A DNA stretch of 64,000 nt, from contig NZ_VTHJ01000043.1 in NCBI RefSeq assembly GCF_008386495.1, positions 1-64,000 of the forward strand, written 5' to 3'. The position numbers and the translations under genes are program-made. The first letter of the stretch is position 1. Every line of letters begins with the position of its first letter. The notes under the pieces were generated by a model. That model was not told where the DNA came from and made no database searches. It saw only the letters and a list, made by a program, of their open reading frames with translations. This stretch comes from Streptomyces tailanensis. GTDB lineage: Bacteria > Actinomycetota > Actinomycetes > Streptomycetales > Streptomycetaceae. Positions 24,265 to 33,352 of this stretch are shown piece after piece.

Positions 24265-25940
24265 CGGAAGTCCTCCTCGCGGAACTCGGCGTCCGAGCCC
24301 TCGGCCGTGGCCTCGCGGAGCTCGATGCGGCGGATCTTGCCCGACACGGTCTTCGGCAAGTCGGCGAATTCCAGGCGGCGGACGCGCTTGTAGGGCGCGA
24401 GCACGGTCCGGGAGTGCTCGAAGAGCACCTTCGCGGTGTCGGGGCCCGGCTCCCAGCCCGCCGCCAGCACGATGTACGCCTTCGGCACGGAGAGCCGGAC
24501 CTCGTCCGGCGCGGGCACGACGGCCGCCTCGGCCACCGCCTCGTGCTCCAGGAGGGAACTTTCCAGCTCGAACGGGCTGATCTTGTAGTCGCTCGCCTTG
24601 AAGACGTCGTCCGCGCGGCCCACGTACGTGATGTAGCCGTCCTCGTCCCGCGAGCCGATGTCGCCGGTGCGGTAGTAGCCGCCGGCCATCGACTCCGCCG
24701 TACGGTCGGGGTCGCCGTGGTAGCCGGTCATCACGCCGACGGGGCGGTTGGACAGGTCGAGCGCGATCTCGCCCTCGTCGGCGTGGGGCGCGCCCGTGAC
24801 CGGGTCGAGGAGTACGACCTTGTAGCCGGGGCTCGGCCTGCCCATCGAGCCCGTCTTCAGCTCCTGGCCAGGGCTGTTGGAGACCTGCACGGCCGTCTCG
24901 GTCTGCCCGAAGCCGTCGCGGATGGTGACGCCCCAGGCGCGTCGCACCTGCTCGATGACCTCGGGGTTCAGCGGCTCGCCGGCGGCGACGACCTCGCGGG
25001 GCGGGGTGCGCAGCCGGCCGAGGTCGGACTGGATCAGCATGCGCCACACGGTGGGCGGGGCGCAGAAGCTGGTGACGCCCGCGCGTTCCATCTCCGCGAG
25101 CAGGCGGTCCGCGTCGAAGCGGGTGTAGTTGTGGATGAAGACGGTCGCCTCCGCGTTCCACGGGGCGAAGAGATTGGACCAGGCGTGCTTGGCCCAGCCG
25201 GGCGAGGAGATGTTGAGGTGGACGTCGCCGGGCTTCAGACCGATCCAGTACATCGTCGCCAAGTGGCCGATGGGGTACGACACATGGGTGTGCTCGACCA
25301 GTTTGGGCCGGGCGGTCGTACCCGAGGTGAAGTACAGCATCAGCGGATCGGTGGCGTTGGTCCTGCCGTTCGGCTGGAAGGTGGCGGGGGCCGCGTAGAC
25401 GTCCGCGTACGACTTCCAGCCGTCCACCGCGCCGCCGACGGCGATACGGGTGTAGCGGCCGGGCACCTCGTCGAACTTGGCGGCCTCCTCGGCCCGTGCG
25501 ATCACATGCCTCACCCGGCCGCGCTCGACGCGGTCGCGCAGGTCGGCGGGGCCGAGCAGCGGGGTGGCGGGGATGACGACGGCGCGCAGCTTCATCGCGG
25601 CGAGGGCGGTCTCCCACAGCTCCGCCTGGTTGCCCAGCATGACGAGGACGCGGTCGTCGGCGCGGACGCCCCGGTCCCGCAGCCAGTTCGCCGCGCGGGC
25701 CGAGCGTTCGGACATCTCGGCGAAGGAGAGCCTGGTCTCGGTGCCGTCCTCCTCGACGATGTGCAGGGCCGTGCGGTCGTTCCCACGTGCGATGACGTCG
25801 AACCAGTCGAGCGCCCAGTTGAAGTACTCGGGGCGCGGCCAGGTGAAGCCCTTGTACGCCGTGGCGTAGTCCTCACGGTGTGCCAACAGGAAGTCCCGGG
25901 CCGCCCGGAACTCGTCCGTGGCGCTCGTCCTCGCCGACAT
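24261..25940 (-). CDS. Medium-chain/aryl acyl-CoA synthetase (AMP-binding)
   Basis: A 559-residue ACSM-like adenylate-forming enzyme that activates carboxylic acids to CoA thioesters. P-loop LMLYFTSGTTARPKLVEHTH (about residue 200), then FGQTETAV (about 340), YYRTGDIGSRDEDGYITYVG (about 430) and PKTVSGKIRRIELRE at the C-terminus are intact. The ATG at 25940 follows AGGAGG. It is the first gene of a two-gene operon and is divergent from the GAF-LuxR regulator, which probably controls it. Confidence 0.9.
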   Translation of the reverse strand: MSARTSATDEFRAARDFLLAHREDYATAYKGFTWPRPEYFNWALDWFDVIARGNDRTALHIVEEDGTETRLSFAEMSERSARAANWLRDRGVRADDRVLVMLGNQAELWETALAAMKLRAVVIPATPLLGPADLRDRVERGRVRHVIARAEEAAKFDEVPGRYTRIAVGGAVDGWKSYADVYAAPATFQPNGRTNATDPLMLYFTSGTTARPKLVEHTHVSYPIGHLATMYWIGLKPGDVHLNISSPGWAKHAWSNLFAPWNAEATVFIHNYTRFDADRLLAEMERAGVTSFCAPPTVWRMLIQSDLGRLRTPPREVVAAGEPLNPEVIEQVRRAWGVTIRDGFGQTETAVQVSNSPGQELKTGSMGRPSPGYKVVLLDPVTGAPHADEGEIALDLSNRPVGVMTGYHGDPDRTAESMAGGYYRTGDIGSRDEDGYITYVGRADDVFKASDYKISPFELESSLLEHEAVAEAAVVPAPDEVRLSVPKAYIVLAAGWEPGPDTAKVLFEHSRTVLAPYKRVRRLEFADLPKTVSGKIRRIELREATAEGSDAEFREEDFR

Positions 25941-25974
25941 GTGTCCTCCTCATTGCCGGACTCTTGCCTGACAT

Positions 25975-25994
25975 CGTGTAATGCGTGGTACACG
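25975..25994. promoter_or_regulatory. Inverted repeat in acyl-CoA synthetase/regulator intergenic region
   Basis: CGTGTA-N8-TACACG is a perfect 6-bp-arm inverted repeat, 35 bp upstream of the synthetase start and before the divergent LuxR-type regulator. The position suits an operator for that regulator. If the regulator really began at 25985 it would overlap the coding sequence, another reason to prefer the GTG at 26042. Confidence 0.45.
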
Positions 25995-26041
25995 TCTCAC
26001 TACCCCCGAACGGGGGTGCGCCGCGCGGAAGGGACGAGTTC

Positions 26042-26920
26042 GTGGCATTGGACCCCTTGAGTTCCGTCGATGCGGCTTTAGGCGGTACGGCGGACATGCG
26101 CGGTGCTCTGATACGACTGCGCCAGTCGACCGGGCTGCCGCTCGCCTTCGCCGGACTGGTCGAACCGGGCCCCGGGCAACTGCGCATCAGCGAACTCCAG
26201 GGCAACAGGACCACCGCGCTCAGCGGTCTGTCCGTGCACTCCGGGAACGGTCTCGGTGGCAAGACGGTGGCCCTCGCCCGGCCGTGCTGGGTCACCGACT
26301 ACTCGTCCTCGCGCCAGATCAGCCACGAGTACGACGCTGCGGTCGCCGCCGAGGGCATCCGCTCCGTGCTCGCCGTCCCCGTCGTCGTACGGCGGCGGGT
26401 GCGCGGTGTGCTCTACGGCGCCCTGCGTACGGCACTGCCGCTGGGCGACCGCACGGTGGGCGCCGCCCTGGAGGCCGCGCGCGACGTGGAGCAGGCGCTC
26501 GTCGTACGCGACGAGGCGCGCAGTCTGCTGGCCACGACCCGCGCGCCGGAGCACGGGGCGCCGGGAGCATGGGAGGAGGTCCGGGAGGCGCACGGAGCGC
26601 TGCGCGCGCTGGCGCCGCGGATCGAGGACCCGGAGTTGCGGGAGGAGCTGCTGCGGGTGTGCGGGCGGCTGGCCGGCGGTGAGGGCACGGGGCCGGAGTC
26701 CCCCACGCCGGGCGGCGGCAGCCGGGTTGCTCTCACCCCGCGTGAGGTGGACGTGCTGGCCTGTGTCGCCACGGGTGCCACCAATGCGGTCGCCGCCGAG
26801 CGTCTGGGGGTGCGCCCCGAGACGGTGAAGGCGTATCTGCGGTCGGCCATGCGGAAGCTGGGGGCTCATACGCGGTTGGAGGCGGTTGTGGCTGCGCGAC
26901 GGGTGGGGCTGTTGCCGTAG
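26042..26920 (+). CDS. GAF-domain LuxR-family regulator
   Basis: A 292-residue regulator from GTG 26042 (an ATG/GTG extension to 25985 is open but overlaps a palindrome). A GAF-like sensor spans about residues 20-150, with GLGGKTVALARPCWVTDYSS and SVLAVPVVVRRRVRGVLYGA. The C-terminal LuxR HTH is LTPREVDVLACVATGATNAV with VRPETVKAYLRSAMRKLGA. It is divergent from two acyl-CoA synthetases, so it is likely to sense an acyl-CoA or its acid and to control them. Confidence 0.88.
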   Translation: MALDPLSSVDAALGGTADMRGALIRLRQSTGLPLAFAGLVEPGPGQLRISELQGNRTTALSGLSVHSGNGLGGKTVALARPCWVTDYSSSRQISHEYDAAVAAEGIRSVLAVPVVVRRRVRGVLYGALRTALPLGDRTVGAALEAARDVEQALVVRDEARSLLATTRAPEHGAPGAWEEVREAHGALRALAPRIEDPELREELLRVCGRLAGGEGTGPESPTPGGGSRVALTPREVDVLACVATGATNAVAAERLGVRPETVKAYLRSAMRKLGAHTRLEAVVAARRVGLLP

Positions 26921-26976
26921 CGGGTGGAGACGAGTCGCGCCGTTCGAATACAGGTTCGTTCCGGGGTGCGAGTCCG

Positions 26977-27018
26977 TCGTGGCTGGTCGCGCAGTTCCCC
27001 GCGCCCCTTACGGGGCAC
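26977..27018. repeat. Dispersed Streptomyces intergenic repeat
   Basis: The segment with GCTGGTCGCGCAGTTCCCCG followed by CGCCCCTTACGGGGC is a repeat I know from many Streptomyces intergenic regions. The end CCCCTTACGGGG is a small hairpin. It follows the LuxR-type gene and could act as a transcript-end structure. Confidence 0.7.
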
Positions 27019-27172
27019 GGTGCAGAGCTCCCAGGCCATTCATGTAACCAGCGTGTGAAATTTCCTATGCCGTACCCTTCCTGTTATTTGGCTCACCAGG
27101 GTTCCGTTCCGGAATTCAAAGGCTGGACGCCTAATATTGGCCCGGACACGACACAGAGGGGAGCGGTGGCCC

Positions 27173-30040
27173 GTGCGACGGGACTTCAAGGAGCCTGGGA
27201 GACCCCGCCCCGACCTGGTCATAGGCAGGGAGGAACTGTTCGCGGGAGCGCGTGAGCAGCTTGCGCGTGGCGGGAGCGTGCTGGTGCACGGTTCCGCCGG
27301 GATCGGTAAATCGACCGTGCTGCGTGCGCTGGCCGCGGAGTACGAGGAAACGGCACGCACCGTACTGCGCTGCTCGGCCACCGAGTCCGAGTCCCACCTG
27401 CCGTTCCTCGCGCTGACGGACCTGCTCGGGCTGGTCGTGGACGAGGTGTCCGATCAGTTGCCCGCCCCGCAGCGCACGGCCCTGGAGTCCGCGCTCACCG
27501 GTCGCGGTGAGTCGACCCTTCAGCGGGACGGGCTCGCCCTGCGGCTCGCGGTGCTGTCGACCCTGCGGACCCTGGCCGCCAAGGGTCCGGTACTGATCGT
27601 CGCGGACGACCTCCAGTGGCTGGATCCGGCCAGTGTCGAGCTGCTCGGGTTCGCCGCGCGGCGGCTCGGTGAGATGCCGGTGCGCATGCTGTGCGCCGTA
27701 CGTACGTCCACGGATCCGCACGGCCATGAGCAGGACAGGTATCTACGCGCGTCCCCGCCCGACACTCTCGCCCTCAGGGTCGCTCCGCTGTCTCGGACAC
27801 ATGTCGCCGAGCTGCTCGAGAACCGTGGTTACACCGGTCTGCCCCGCTCGACCGTGCGGGACATCCACCGCACCAGCGGCGGCAACCCGCTGTTCGCGCT
27901 GGAGCTGGGCCGCGCCCTGGCCGACAGCCCGACCCCGCCGCAGCCGGGCGAGCCGCTGCCGGTGCCGACCTCGCTGCGGACCCTGGTCCTGAACCGGCTG
28001 GACATGCTCTCGGCGGAGGCCCGCCGCACCCTGCTCGTCGCCAGCGCCGGTGCCCGGCCCACGCTTGCCCTGCTGCACGCAGCCGGCCGGGAGAACGCCG
28101 AGGCGGAGACCGCGCAGGCCGCCGCGCTCGGGCTGCTGGCACCGGAGCGGGAGGGCCCGGGCGTACGGTTCGCGCACCCCCTGGTATCGGCCGCGCTGTA
28201 CGCCGAGGCCACCGCCCAGGAGCGGCGGGCGGCCCACGCCGCGCTGTCCACCGCCGCCGGGGACCCCATCGAGCGGGCCCGGCATCTGGCGCTGTCCACC
28301 ACCGGCGCCGACCCGGAGGTCGCCGCCCGGCTCGGTGAGGCCGCCGCCGTGGCCCGGGACCGGGGCGCGCCCTCGGTCGCCGCCGAGCTGGGGCTGCTCT
28401 CCGCCCGGCACACCCCGGCGGGCGCGACGCCCGGCCCGGACGAGCGGCGGCTGCAGGCCGCCGAGGACGCGCTGACCGCCGGGGAGAACGATCTCGGGAG
28501 GGACATCGCCCGCGAGGTACTGAGCCGGGCCACCGAGCCCGCCGAGCGGGTGCGGGCCTGGATGGTGGTGATCGACGCGGCCGGCCAGTCCATCGCCGAG
28601 GTCGACGCCGTCTACCCGCAGGCGCTCGCCGACGCGGGCGACGACCCACGGCTGCTCGCCCTGGTCCGCTACCAGTTGGCCTGGCGCGCGCTGGTCATCG
28701 ACGGCGACTTCGCGGAGGGCCGAGACGAGGCCGCGCACGCGGCGGAGCTGGCCGCGAAGGCCGGCGAACGCCGCACCGAACTGCTCGCGCTCGCCCTCCA
28801 GGCACAGATCGAGACCCTGATGGGGCACCCGGATGCTCCTACGACCATCAAGCGGGCGCTGAAGGAGCCGCAGGACCCGCAGCTCGCGTGCCACCACAAC
28901 GGGGCGGGAGCGACGCGCTTCCGCTGGCTGATGATGAGCGACCAGTTCGGCGAGGCCCGGGCCACGGCCACCTCGCTGCTGCGTGAGGTGCGCCGGCGCG
29001 GGATGGTCGAGAGCGAGGTGCACTATGTGCGCTTCCTCGCCGAGATCGAACTGCGCTCCGGGCACTGCGGCCGGGCCCTCGGCCTGGCCCGCGAGGGCTA
29101 TGTCCTCGCCCGGGACTCCGGCATCGGCGAGGGCGCCTCCGCCATGCTCACCTCGTTCGCGGAGGCGGCGGGCGGCGATGTGGAGCGGGCCCAGGCGCTC
29201 GCCCGGGAGGCCGCCGAGCACGCGGAGCAGGACGGCGACCTGATGTACCTCTCCCGCGCCCTGGGCGCCCTCGGGCACGCCCAGCTGGTGGCCGGGGACG
29301 CGTCCGGCACGGTGCAGTCGCTGCGCCGGGTACGGGAGTTGGAGAAGGGCCTCGGGGTCACCGACCCGGCGCGCGGCCGCTGGCACGGCGATCTCGCCGA
29401 AGCCCTGGTTCGGGTCGGGGAGTTGGCCGAGGCGCAGGACGTCATCGACGTCACCCGGCAGCAGGCGCTGCGGCTCGGCCGCGAGAGCGTGCTCGCCGTC
29501 CTCGACCGGGCGGAGGCGCTGGTGCGCGCGGCCCGTGGTGAACAGGACGCCGCCGTACGGCAGTTGACATCGGCGCAGGACCGGCTGGCCAAGCTGGGCT
29601 ATGGCCTGGAGGAGGCCCGGGCCGCGTTCGCCCTCGCTTCGCTGCGCACCCTTCCGCAGGCTCTCGGCGCCCGGCCAGGGGGGACGCCCGGGACGCCCGG
29701 GACGCCCGCGCCGGCGTCGTACGACGAGGCGGCCCGGCTGTTCCGCCGCTGCCGCGCTCTGCCGTGGCTGCGGCAGGTGGAGCAGGCCACGGTCGCCCCG
29801 GCGCCCCCGCCACAGGCGGCCCTCGCCCCGTCGGCCCTCGACGCCCTCGCCGTGCTCGCGACGACGGAACGTCAGGTCGCCGAGCTGGTCATGGAGGGAG
29901 CGACCAACCGGGAGATCGCCGGTCGGCTCTACATCAGCGTGAAGACGGTCGAGGCGACACTCACACGGGTCTACCGGAAGCTGGGAATCCGGTCGCGTGT
30001 GGACATCGTGCGTCTGGCGGCGGGACACCGTACGAACTGA
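27173..30040 (+). CDS. LAL-type LuxR regulator with AAA ATPase domain
   Basis: A 955-residue large ATP-binding LuxR regulator. Walker A is VLVHGSAGIGKSTVLRAL (about residue 38), Walker B is VLIVADDLQWLDP (about 135), then a long helical TPR-like sensor, and a C-terminal HTH (LATTERQVAELVMEGATNRE with SVKTVEATLTRVYRKLGI). The GTG at 27173 (VRRDFKEPGRPRPDLVIGRE) has GGGGAG about 10 bases upstream; the frame opens at 27137 but lacks a good site. Such proteins activate sugar or antibiotic genes. It precedes the trypsin gene, but a terminator-like structure separates them, so a regulatory link is speculative. Confidence 0.92.
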   Translation: MRRDFKEPGRPRPDLVIGREELFAGAREQLARGGSVLVHGSAGIGKSTVLRALAAEYEETARTVLRCSATESESHLPFLALTDLLGLVVDEVSDQLPAPQRTALESALTGRGESTLQRDGLALRLAVLSTLRTLAAKGPVLIVADDLQWLDPASVELLGFAARRLGEMPVRMLCAVRTSTDPHGHEQDRYLRASPPDTLALRVAPLSRTHVAELLENRGYTGLPRSTVRDIHRTSGGNPLFALELGRALADSPTPPQPGEPLPVPTSLRTLVLNRLDMLSAEARRTLLVASAGARPTLALLHAAGRENAEAETAQAAALGLLAPEREGPGVRFAHPLVSAALYAEATAQERRAAHAALSTAAGDPIERARHLALSTTGADPEVAARLGEAAAVARDRGAPSVAAELGLLSARHTPAGATPGPDERRLQAAEDALTAGENDLGRDIAREVLSRATEPAERVRAWMVVIDAAGQSIAEVDAVYPQALADAGDDPRLLALVRYQLAWRALVIDGDFAEGRDEAAHAAELAAKAGERRTELLALALQAQIETLMGHPDAPTTIKRALKEPQDPQLACHHNGAGATRFRWLMMSDQFGEARATATSLLREVRRRGMVESEVHYVRFLAEIELRSGHCGRALGLAREGYVLARDSGIGEGASAMLTSFAEAAGGDVERAQALAREAAEHAEQDGDLMYLSRALGALGHAQLVAGDASGTVQSLRRVRELEKGLGVTDPARGRWHGDLAEALVRVGELAEAQDVIDVTRQQALRLGRESVLAVLDRAEALVRAARGEQDAAVRQLTSAQDRLAKLGYGLEEARAAFALASLRTLPQALGARPGGTPGTPGTPAPASYDEAARLFRRCRALPWLRQVEQATVAPAPPPQAALAPSALDALAVLATTERQVAELVMEGATNREIAGRLYISVKTVEATLTRVYRKLGIRSRVDIVRLAAGHRTN

Positions 30041-30369
30041 CCTCCCCGGGACCGGCGTTTCGCACCCCTCCCGGGGACCGGTGCGCCCCCTCCCGGAGGG
30101 CCGGCACACGCGAAGCGACCTTGCGGCTCCAGCGTAGGCTCAAACCCCTGCCCGGGCCATCGAGGGTTTTCCCTCCCCAACTCCCCTAGGGGGATCCCCC
30201 ATTGGGAGGGGATCACTCCCCCTCTTAGTTTTTGTGCCGTGCCGCACGCCAGGGCACACAGACCGGCCCACCGCCCCGCTCGGCTCCCCCGAGCGGGGCG
30301 GTACCGCAGGCTCTGTGCACCACCCCCCACCCGCGCGTCCCCCACCGGCAATCCCCCATGAGGAGAACC
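30041..30369 (+). promoter_or_regulatory. 329-bp intergenic/leader region with two hairpins
   Basis: This non-coding stretch separates the LAL gene from the trypsin gene. A G/C hairpin GGGAGGGG/CCCCCTC at 30204-30224, followed by a T-rich tail (TTAGTTTTT at 30225-30233), looks like an intrinsic terminator. Downstream is a much stronger hairpin at 30271-30301. The protease promoter must lie between the two or overlap them. No ORF is supported. Confidence 0.55.
30271..30301 (+). terminator. Strong 13-bp hairpin in the trypsin leader
   Basis: CCGCCCCGCTCGG and CCGAGCGGGGCGG form a perfect 13-bp stem with a 5-base loop, about 70 bp before the trypsin ATG. If the promoter lies upstream it would be a leader hairpin able to attenuate or stabilise the mRNA; otherwise it is a second terminator for the LAL gene. 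Confidence 0.6.
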
Positions 30370-31167
30370 ATGTTCGGGTTCAACCGCGCCAAGAAGACGC
30401 TCGTCGCCGCCGCGGCGACCGCCGCCGCCTCCGCGGCCGCGCTTCTTGCCGCCCCCGGCGCCGTCGCCGCTCCCCAGCCCATCGTCGGCGGTACGACCAC
30501 CACCGCGAGCGCGTACCCGTACGTCATGCAGATCACGAACGCCTCGCAGAGCCAGTTCTGCGGCGGCACGCTGGTCTCCGCGACCAAGGTGATCACGGCG
30601 GCCCACTGTGTCGACGGCAGAACGACCTCCAACACCCGTGTGGTGGGCGGCCGTACGTACCGCAACGGCACCAACGGCACCGTCAGCCGGGTCAGCCGCA
30701 TCTGGATCCACCCCGACTACACGTCCGCCGAGCAGGGCAGCGACGTGGCCGTGCTGACCCTGTCGACGTCGATGCCGTACACCCCGGTCTCGTACGTCAC
30801 CTCGTCGCAGACCGGCGTCTACGCGGCCGGCACCACCGCCCGCATCCTCGGCTGGGGCACCACCTCCTCCGGCGGTTCCTCCTCCAACCAGCTGCGCACC
30901 GCGACCGTGCCGATCGTCGCGAACTCGACCTGCGGCAGCTCCAGCTCCTACGGCTCCGAGTTCATCGCGAGCGACATGGTGTGCGCCGGTTACACCTCCG
31001 GCGGCGTGGACACCTGCCAGGGCGACAGCGGCGGTCCCCTGATGATCGGGGGCGTCCTGGCAGGTATTACTTCCTGGGGTTACGGCTGCGCCGACGCGCA
31101 GTACCCCGGCATCTACACCCGGCTGACCACCTTCTCCAGCGCGGTGGCCGCGCAGGTCAACTCGTAA
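30370..31167 (+). CDS. Secreted trypsin-like serine protease (S1)
   Basis: A 265-residue prepro-trypsin. The ATG at 30370, with AGGAG seven bases upstream, is preferred over ATG 30358. A signal peptide (MFGFNRAKKTLVAAAATAAA to PGAVAA) is followed by a short pro-piece and the mature start IVGGTTTTASAYPYV. The catalytic triad is His in ITAAHC, Asp in GSDVAVLTL and Ser in CQGDSGGP. The Asp six residues before the Ser (VDTCQGDSGG) gives trypsin specificity for Arg/Lys. It resembles S. griseus trypsin and is exported by Sec. Confidence 0.95.
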   Translation: MFGFNRAKKTLVAAAATAAASAAALLAAPGAVAAPQPIVGGTTTTASAYPYVMQITNASQSQFCGGTLVSATKVITAAHCVDGRTTSNTRVVGGRTYRNGTNGTVSRVSRIWIHPDYTSAEQGSDVAVLTLSTSMPYTPVSYVTSSQTGVYAAGTTARILGWGTTSSGGSSSNQLRTATVPIVANSTCGSSSSYGSEFIASDMVCAGYTSGGVDTCQGDSGGPLMIGGVLAGITSWGYGCADAQYPGIYTRLTTFSSAVAAQVNS

Positions 31168-31174
31168 CCAGGCT

Positions 31175-31193
31175 CCTGAGGCGCGTCCTCAGG
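31175..31193. terminator. Hairpin directly after the trypsin stop
   Basis: CCTGAGG-CGCGT-CCTCAGG is a perfect 7-bp stem with a 5-base loop, eight bases past the trypsin stop codon. It is probably the first half of a double terminator between convergent genes. Confidence 0.65.
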
Positions 31194-31200
31194 TGATATC

Positions 31201-31245
31201 AGGGGGCGTTGCGAACCTGCCACGAGCGGTTCGCAGCGCCCCCTT
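31201..31245. terminator. Bidirectional terminator between convergent genes
   Basis: AGGGGGCGTTGCGAACC pairs with GGTTCGCAGCGCCCCCT around a 10-base loop, giving a 17-bp stem with one G-U wobble. It fills the gap between the trypsin gene and the convergent winged-helix gene, five bases from the latter's stop. Confidence 0.8.
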
Positions 31246-31249
31246 CCAG

Positions 31250-32371
31250 CTACTGGGCGACGGTACCGAAGCGGATGTCGTACGTGCCGTCGCCGTGCAG
31301 GACGGTGAGGGTGCGTCCGGCCTCCTCGACGAGTTCCTCCCGCTGTCCCCTGGTGAGCCGTCCGAACGGCTGGAGGGTGAGGACGTCGTCGTCGAGCTTC
31401 CAGAGGCCCGCCAGGAAGCCGTCGACGAGGAAGGTGCGGTAGGCCTGATTGCCCTGCCAGTTACGGCCCTTGGTGTCCGGCAGCACCACCCGTGTGCGGT
31501 CGGCGTGGGAGAGGAGCAGGTTGTCGAACTCGGGCAGCAGGCGGGGCGGGGCCGGGGTGTCCGGGTCGGGGCGGGGAGCGTCGGGGAGGTCGAAGAGTTC
31601 GACGCCGCTGTCGTCGCGGAAGGTGAGCAGCTCCGGGCGCAGCCGTTCGAAGGCCTCGCGCAGCCGGGTCAGTCCGGCCCAGGTCTGCATGTCCTTGACG
31701 GAGGCGGGCCCGAAGGCGGCGAGATAGCGCCGGACCACGGTCTCCGGCGCGGGGGCAGGTTCGGCGGAGCGGCCGAGCCAGTGCTCGGCGGTGGTCAGCG
31801 CGACCTGTCCGCTACGGCCCCACAGACCGCGCGGGGTGACCTGGACGAGCGGCAGCCTGCAGCGCGCGGCGAGCCCGAGGGCGAACGGGTCGGCGTCCGG
31901 CCACTCGACGAGGAGGGCCTCGCGCAACTGCTTCAGGGTGCGCGGCTCGGCCTCGACGAGCTCCCGCGCGAGGGCCGCGAGCCGGTCGAGGTCGACGCCG
32001 ACGAGCCCCTTGCGGAACTGGTTCAGCTCCCTCTCCCGGGCCGGCTGCACCAGGGGCCGCAGGGTCAGGCAGTCCTCGGCGGTGTGGGTGTGGATCGTGG
32101 AGCGCAGGGTGACGATGCGTACGACGGCACGGTCGGCCATGAGCGTCGACAGCTGCTCGGACGCGAAGCCCTCCAGGCGGGCGGCGAGGGCGTAGTACGG
32201 CGGTTTGACGTTCTGCGCCTGAAGCCCGAGGAGGTGCTGGACGGCGTCGTACGCGGATGTGGTGGGCGCGGGCGCTCGGTGCAGGAGGAGCTGGCGGGCC
32301 AGGGTGGCGCGGTTGAGGGCTCGGGGGCCGAGCCGGGGGGCCGGTGCCGTGCGGGTGGCCGTGTTCGTCAT
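31250..32371 (-). CDS. Winged-helix DNA-binding protein (HTH_42, YcaQ/AlkZ-like)
   Basis: A 373-residue member of the HTH_42 superfamily, which includes E. coli YcaQ and Streptomyces AlkZ, glycosylases that unhook DNA crosslinks or bulky adducts. Segments are AYDAVQHLLGLQAQNVKPPY, IVTLRSTIHTHTAEDCLTLR, RLPLVQVTPRGLWGRSGQVA and PEFDNLLLSHADRTRVV. I did not see a clear QxQ/QxD catalytic motif of the characterised glycosylases, although GLQAQN is at the right position. The start is ATG 32371. A palindrome lies 25 bp upstream. DNA repair or self-resistance is the likely role. Confidence 0.8.
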   Translation of the reverse strand: MTNTATRTAPAPRLGPRALNRATLARQLLLHRAPAPTTSAYDAVQHLLGLQAQNVKPPYYALAARLEGFASEQLSTLMADRAVVRIVTLRSTIHTHTAEDCLTLRPLVQPARERELNQFRKGLVGVDLDRLAALARELVEAEPRTLKQLREALLVEWPDADPFALGLAARCRLPLVQVTPRGLWGRSGQVALTTAEHWLGRSAEPAPAPETVVRRYLAAFGPASVKDMQTWAGLTRLREAFERLRPELLTFRDDSGVELFDLPDAPRPDPDTPAPPRLLPEFDNLLLSHADRTRVVLPDTKGRNWQGNQAYRTFLVDGFLAGLWKLDDDVLTLQPFGRLTRGQREELVEEAGRTLTVLHGDGTYDIRFGTVAQ

Positions 32372-32395
32372 GCCTCGCACGCTAGCGGCCAAAGA

Positions 32396-32410
32396 GGACA
32401 GATTCTGTCC
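32396..32410. promoter_or_regulatory. Palindrome upstream of the YcaQ-like gene
   Basis: GGACAGATTCTGTCC is a perfect 7-1-7 inverted repeat, 25 bp upstream of the winged-helix gene's ATG. It does not match the actinobacterial LexA box (GAAC-N4-GTTC). It is a candidate operator for an unidentified regulator. Confidence 0.5.
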
Positions 32411-32550
32411 GCTTCTGCCCGCAACAGACGCCTCCCCGGTGCCCCCCTCCCCACCCCTCGCGGCGTTTGCCCCGTATATCCTGCTCACGTCCTACTCACG
32501 TCCTGTTTGGTGATCACAAAGTCGTACGCGCACCTCGGGAGGTATCCGCG

Positions 32551-33352
32551 ATGGCCGATCGACGCGCCCGCCCGGCCTCGAAGAGCGCCAGGAAATCCGT
32601 CTGGCGCCGCGCCCTGACCCCGCCGACGGGGCGAGCTGCACGTCTTCGTGGGCCCAGACTTCGTGATCACGGTCCGGCACGGCGCGGCCCTCGACCTCTC
32701 GGCCGTCCGCCGCCGCATGGAGGAGACGCCGGAACTGCTGAAGCTCGGCCCGGAGGCGGTTCTCTACGCCATCCTCGACGCCGTGGTCGACGGCTACGTG
32801 CCGGTCGTCGCCGGGGTCCAGAACGACATCGACGAGATCGAGACGGAAGTGTTCCGCGGCGACCCCGAGGTCTCCCGCCGCATCTACGAACTCTCCCGCG
32901 AGATGGTCGAGTTCCAGCGCGCCACCCGCCCCCTCGTCGGCATGCTCCACGGCCTCATGGCCGGCTTCACCAAGTACGAGACGGACGAGGAACTCCAGCG
33001 CTACCTCCGCGACGTCGCCGACCACGTCACCCACACCAGCGAACGCGTCGACACCTTCCGCCAGGCCCTCACCGACATCCTCACGGTCAACGCCACCCTC
33101 GTCGCCCAGCAACAGAACGCCGAGATGCGCGCGCTGGCGGAGGCGGGCTTCGAACAGAACGAGGAGATCAAGAAGATCTCGTCGTGGGCGGCGATTCTGT
33201 TTGCTCCGACACTCGTAGGAACTATTTACGGGATGAACTTCGAGGATATGCCTGAGTTGGGCTGGAGCTTCGGATACCCCTTCGCGATCGGCTTGATGGG
33301 GATAGTTTGCGTCAGTTTGTACGTGATTTTTAAGCGGCGCGACTGGCTCTAG
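32551..33352 (+). pseudogene. corA: CorA magnesium transporter with internal deletion
   Basis: The normal start (ATG 32551 behind GGGAGG) reads MADRRARPASKSARKSVWRR and then ALTPPTG. The frame then jumps into GELHVFVGPDFVITV (about 32634), which belongs about 90 residues further on and in another frame. From GTG 32648 the remainder is intact: long cytoplasmic helices, then two membrane helices with the selectivity motif YGMNFEDMPE and the basic end FKRRDWL. About 270-300 bp of the N-terminal regulatory domain are gone. Re-initiation could make a truncated channel, but the normal product is lost. Confidence 0.8.

Noticed and set aside
22666..25617. 983-codon single protein on the minus strand
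   Set aside because: Only the part from GTG 24264 is conserved; the rest is an out-of-frame reading of the neighbouring acyl-CoA synthetase.
26941..26970. tRNA-like T-loop (GTTCGAATAC)
   Set aside because: No acceptor stem, anticodon arm or D-arm can be built around it.
32396..32410. SOS (LexA) box for the YcaQ-like gene
   Set aside because: The palindrome GGACAGATTCTGTCC lacks the GAAC-N4-GTTC consensus of actinobacterial LexA.
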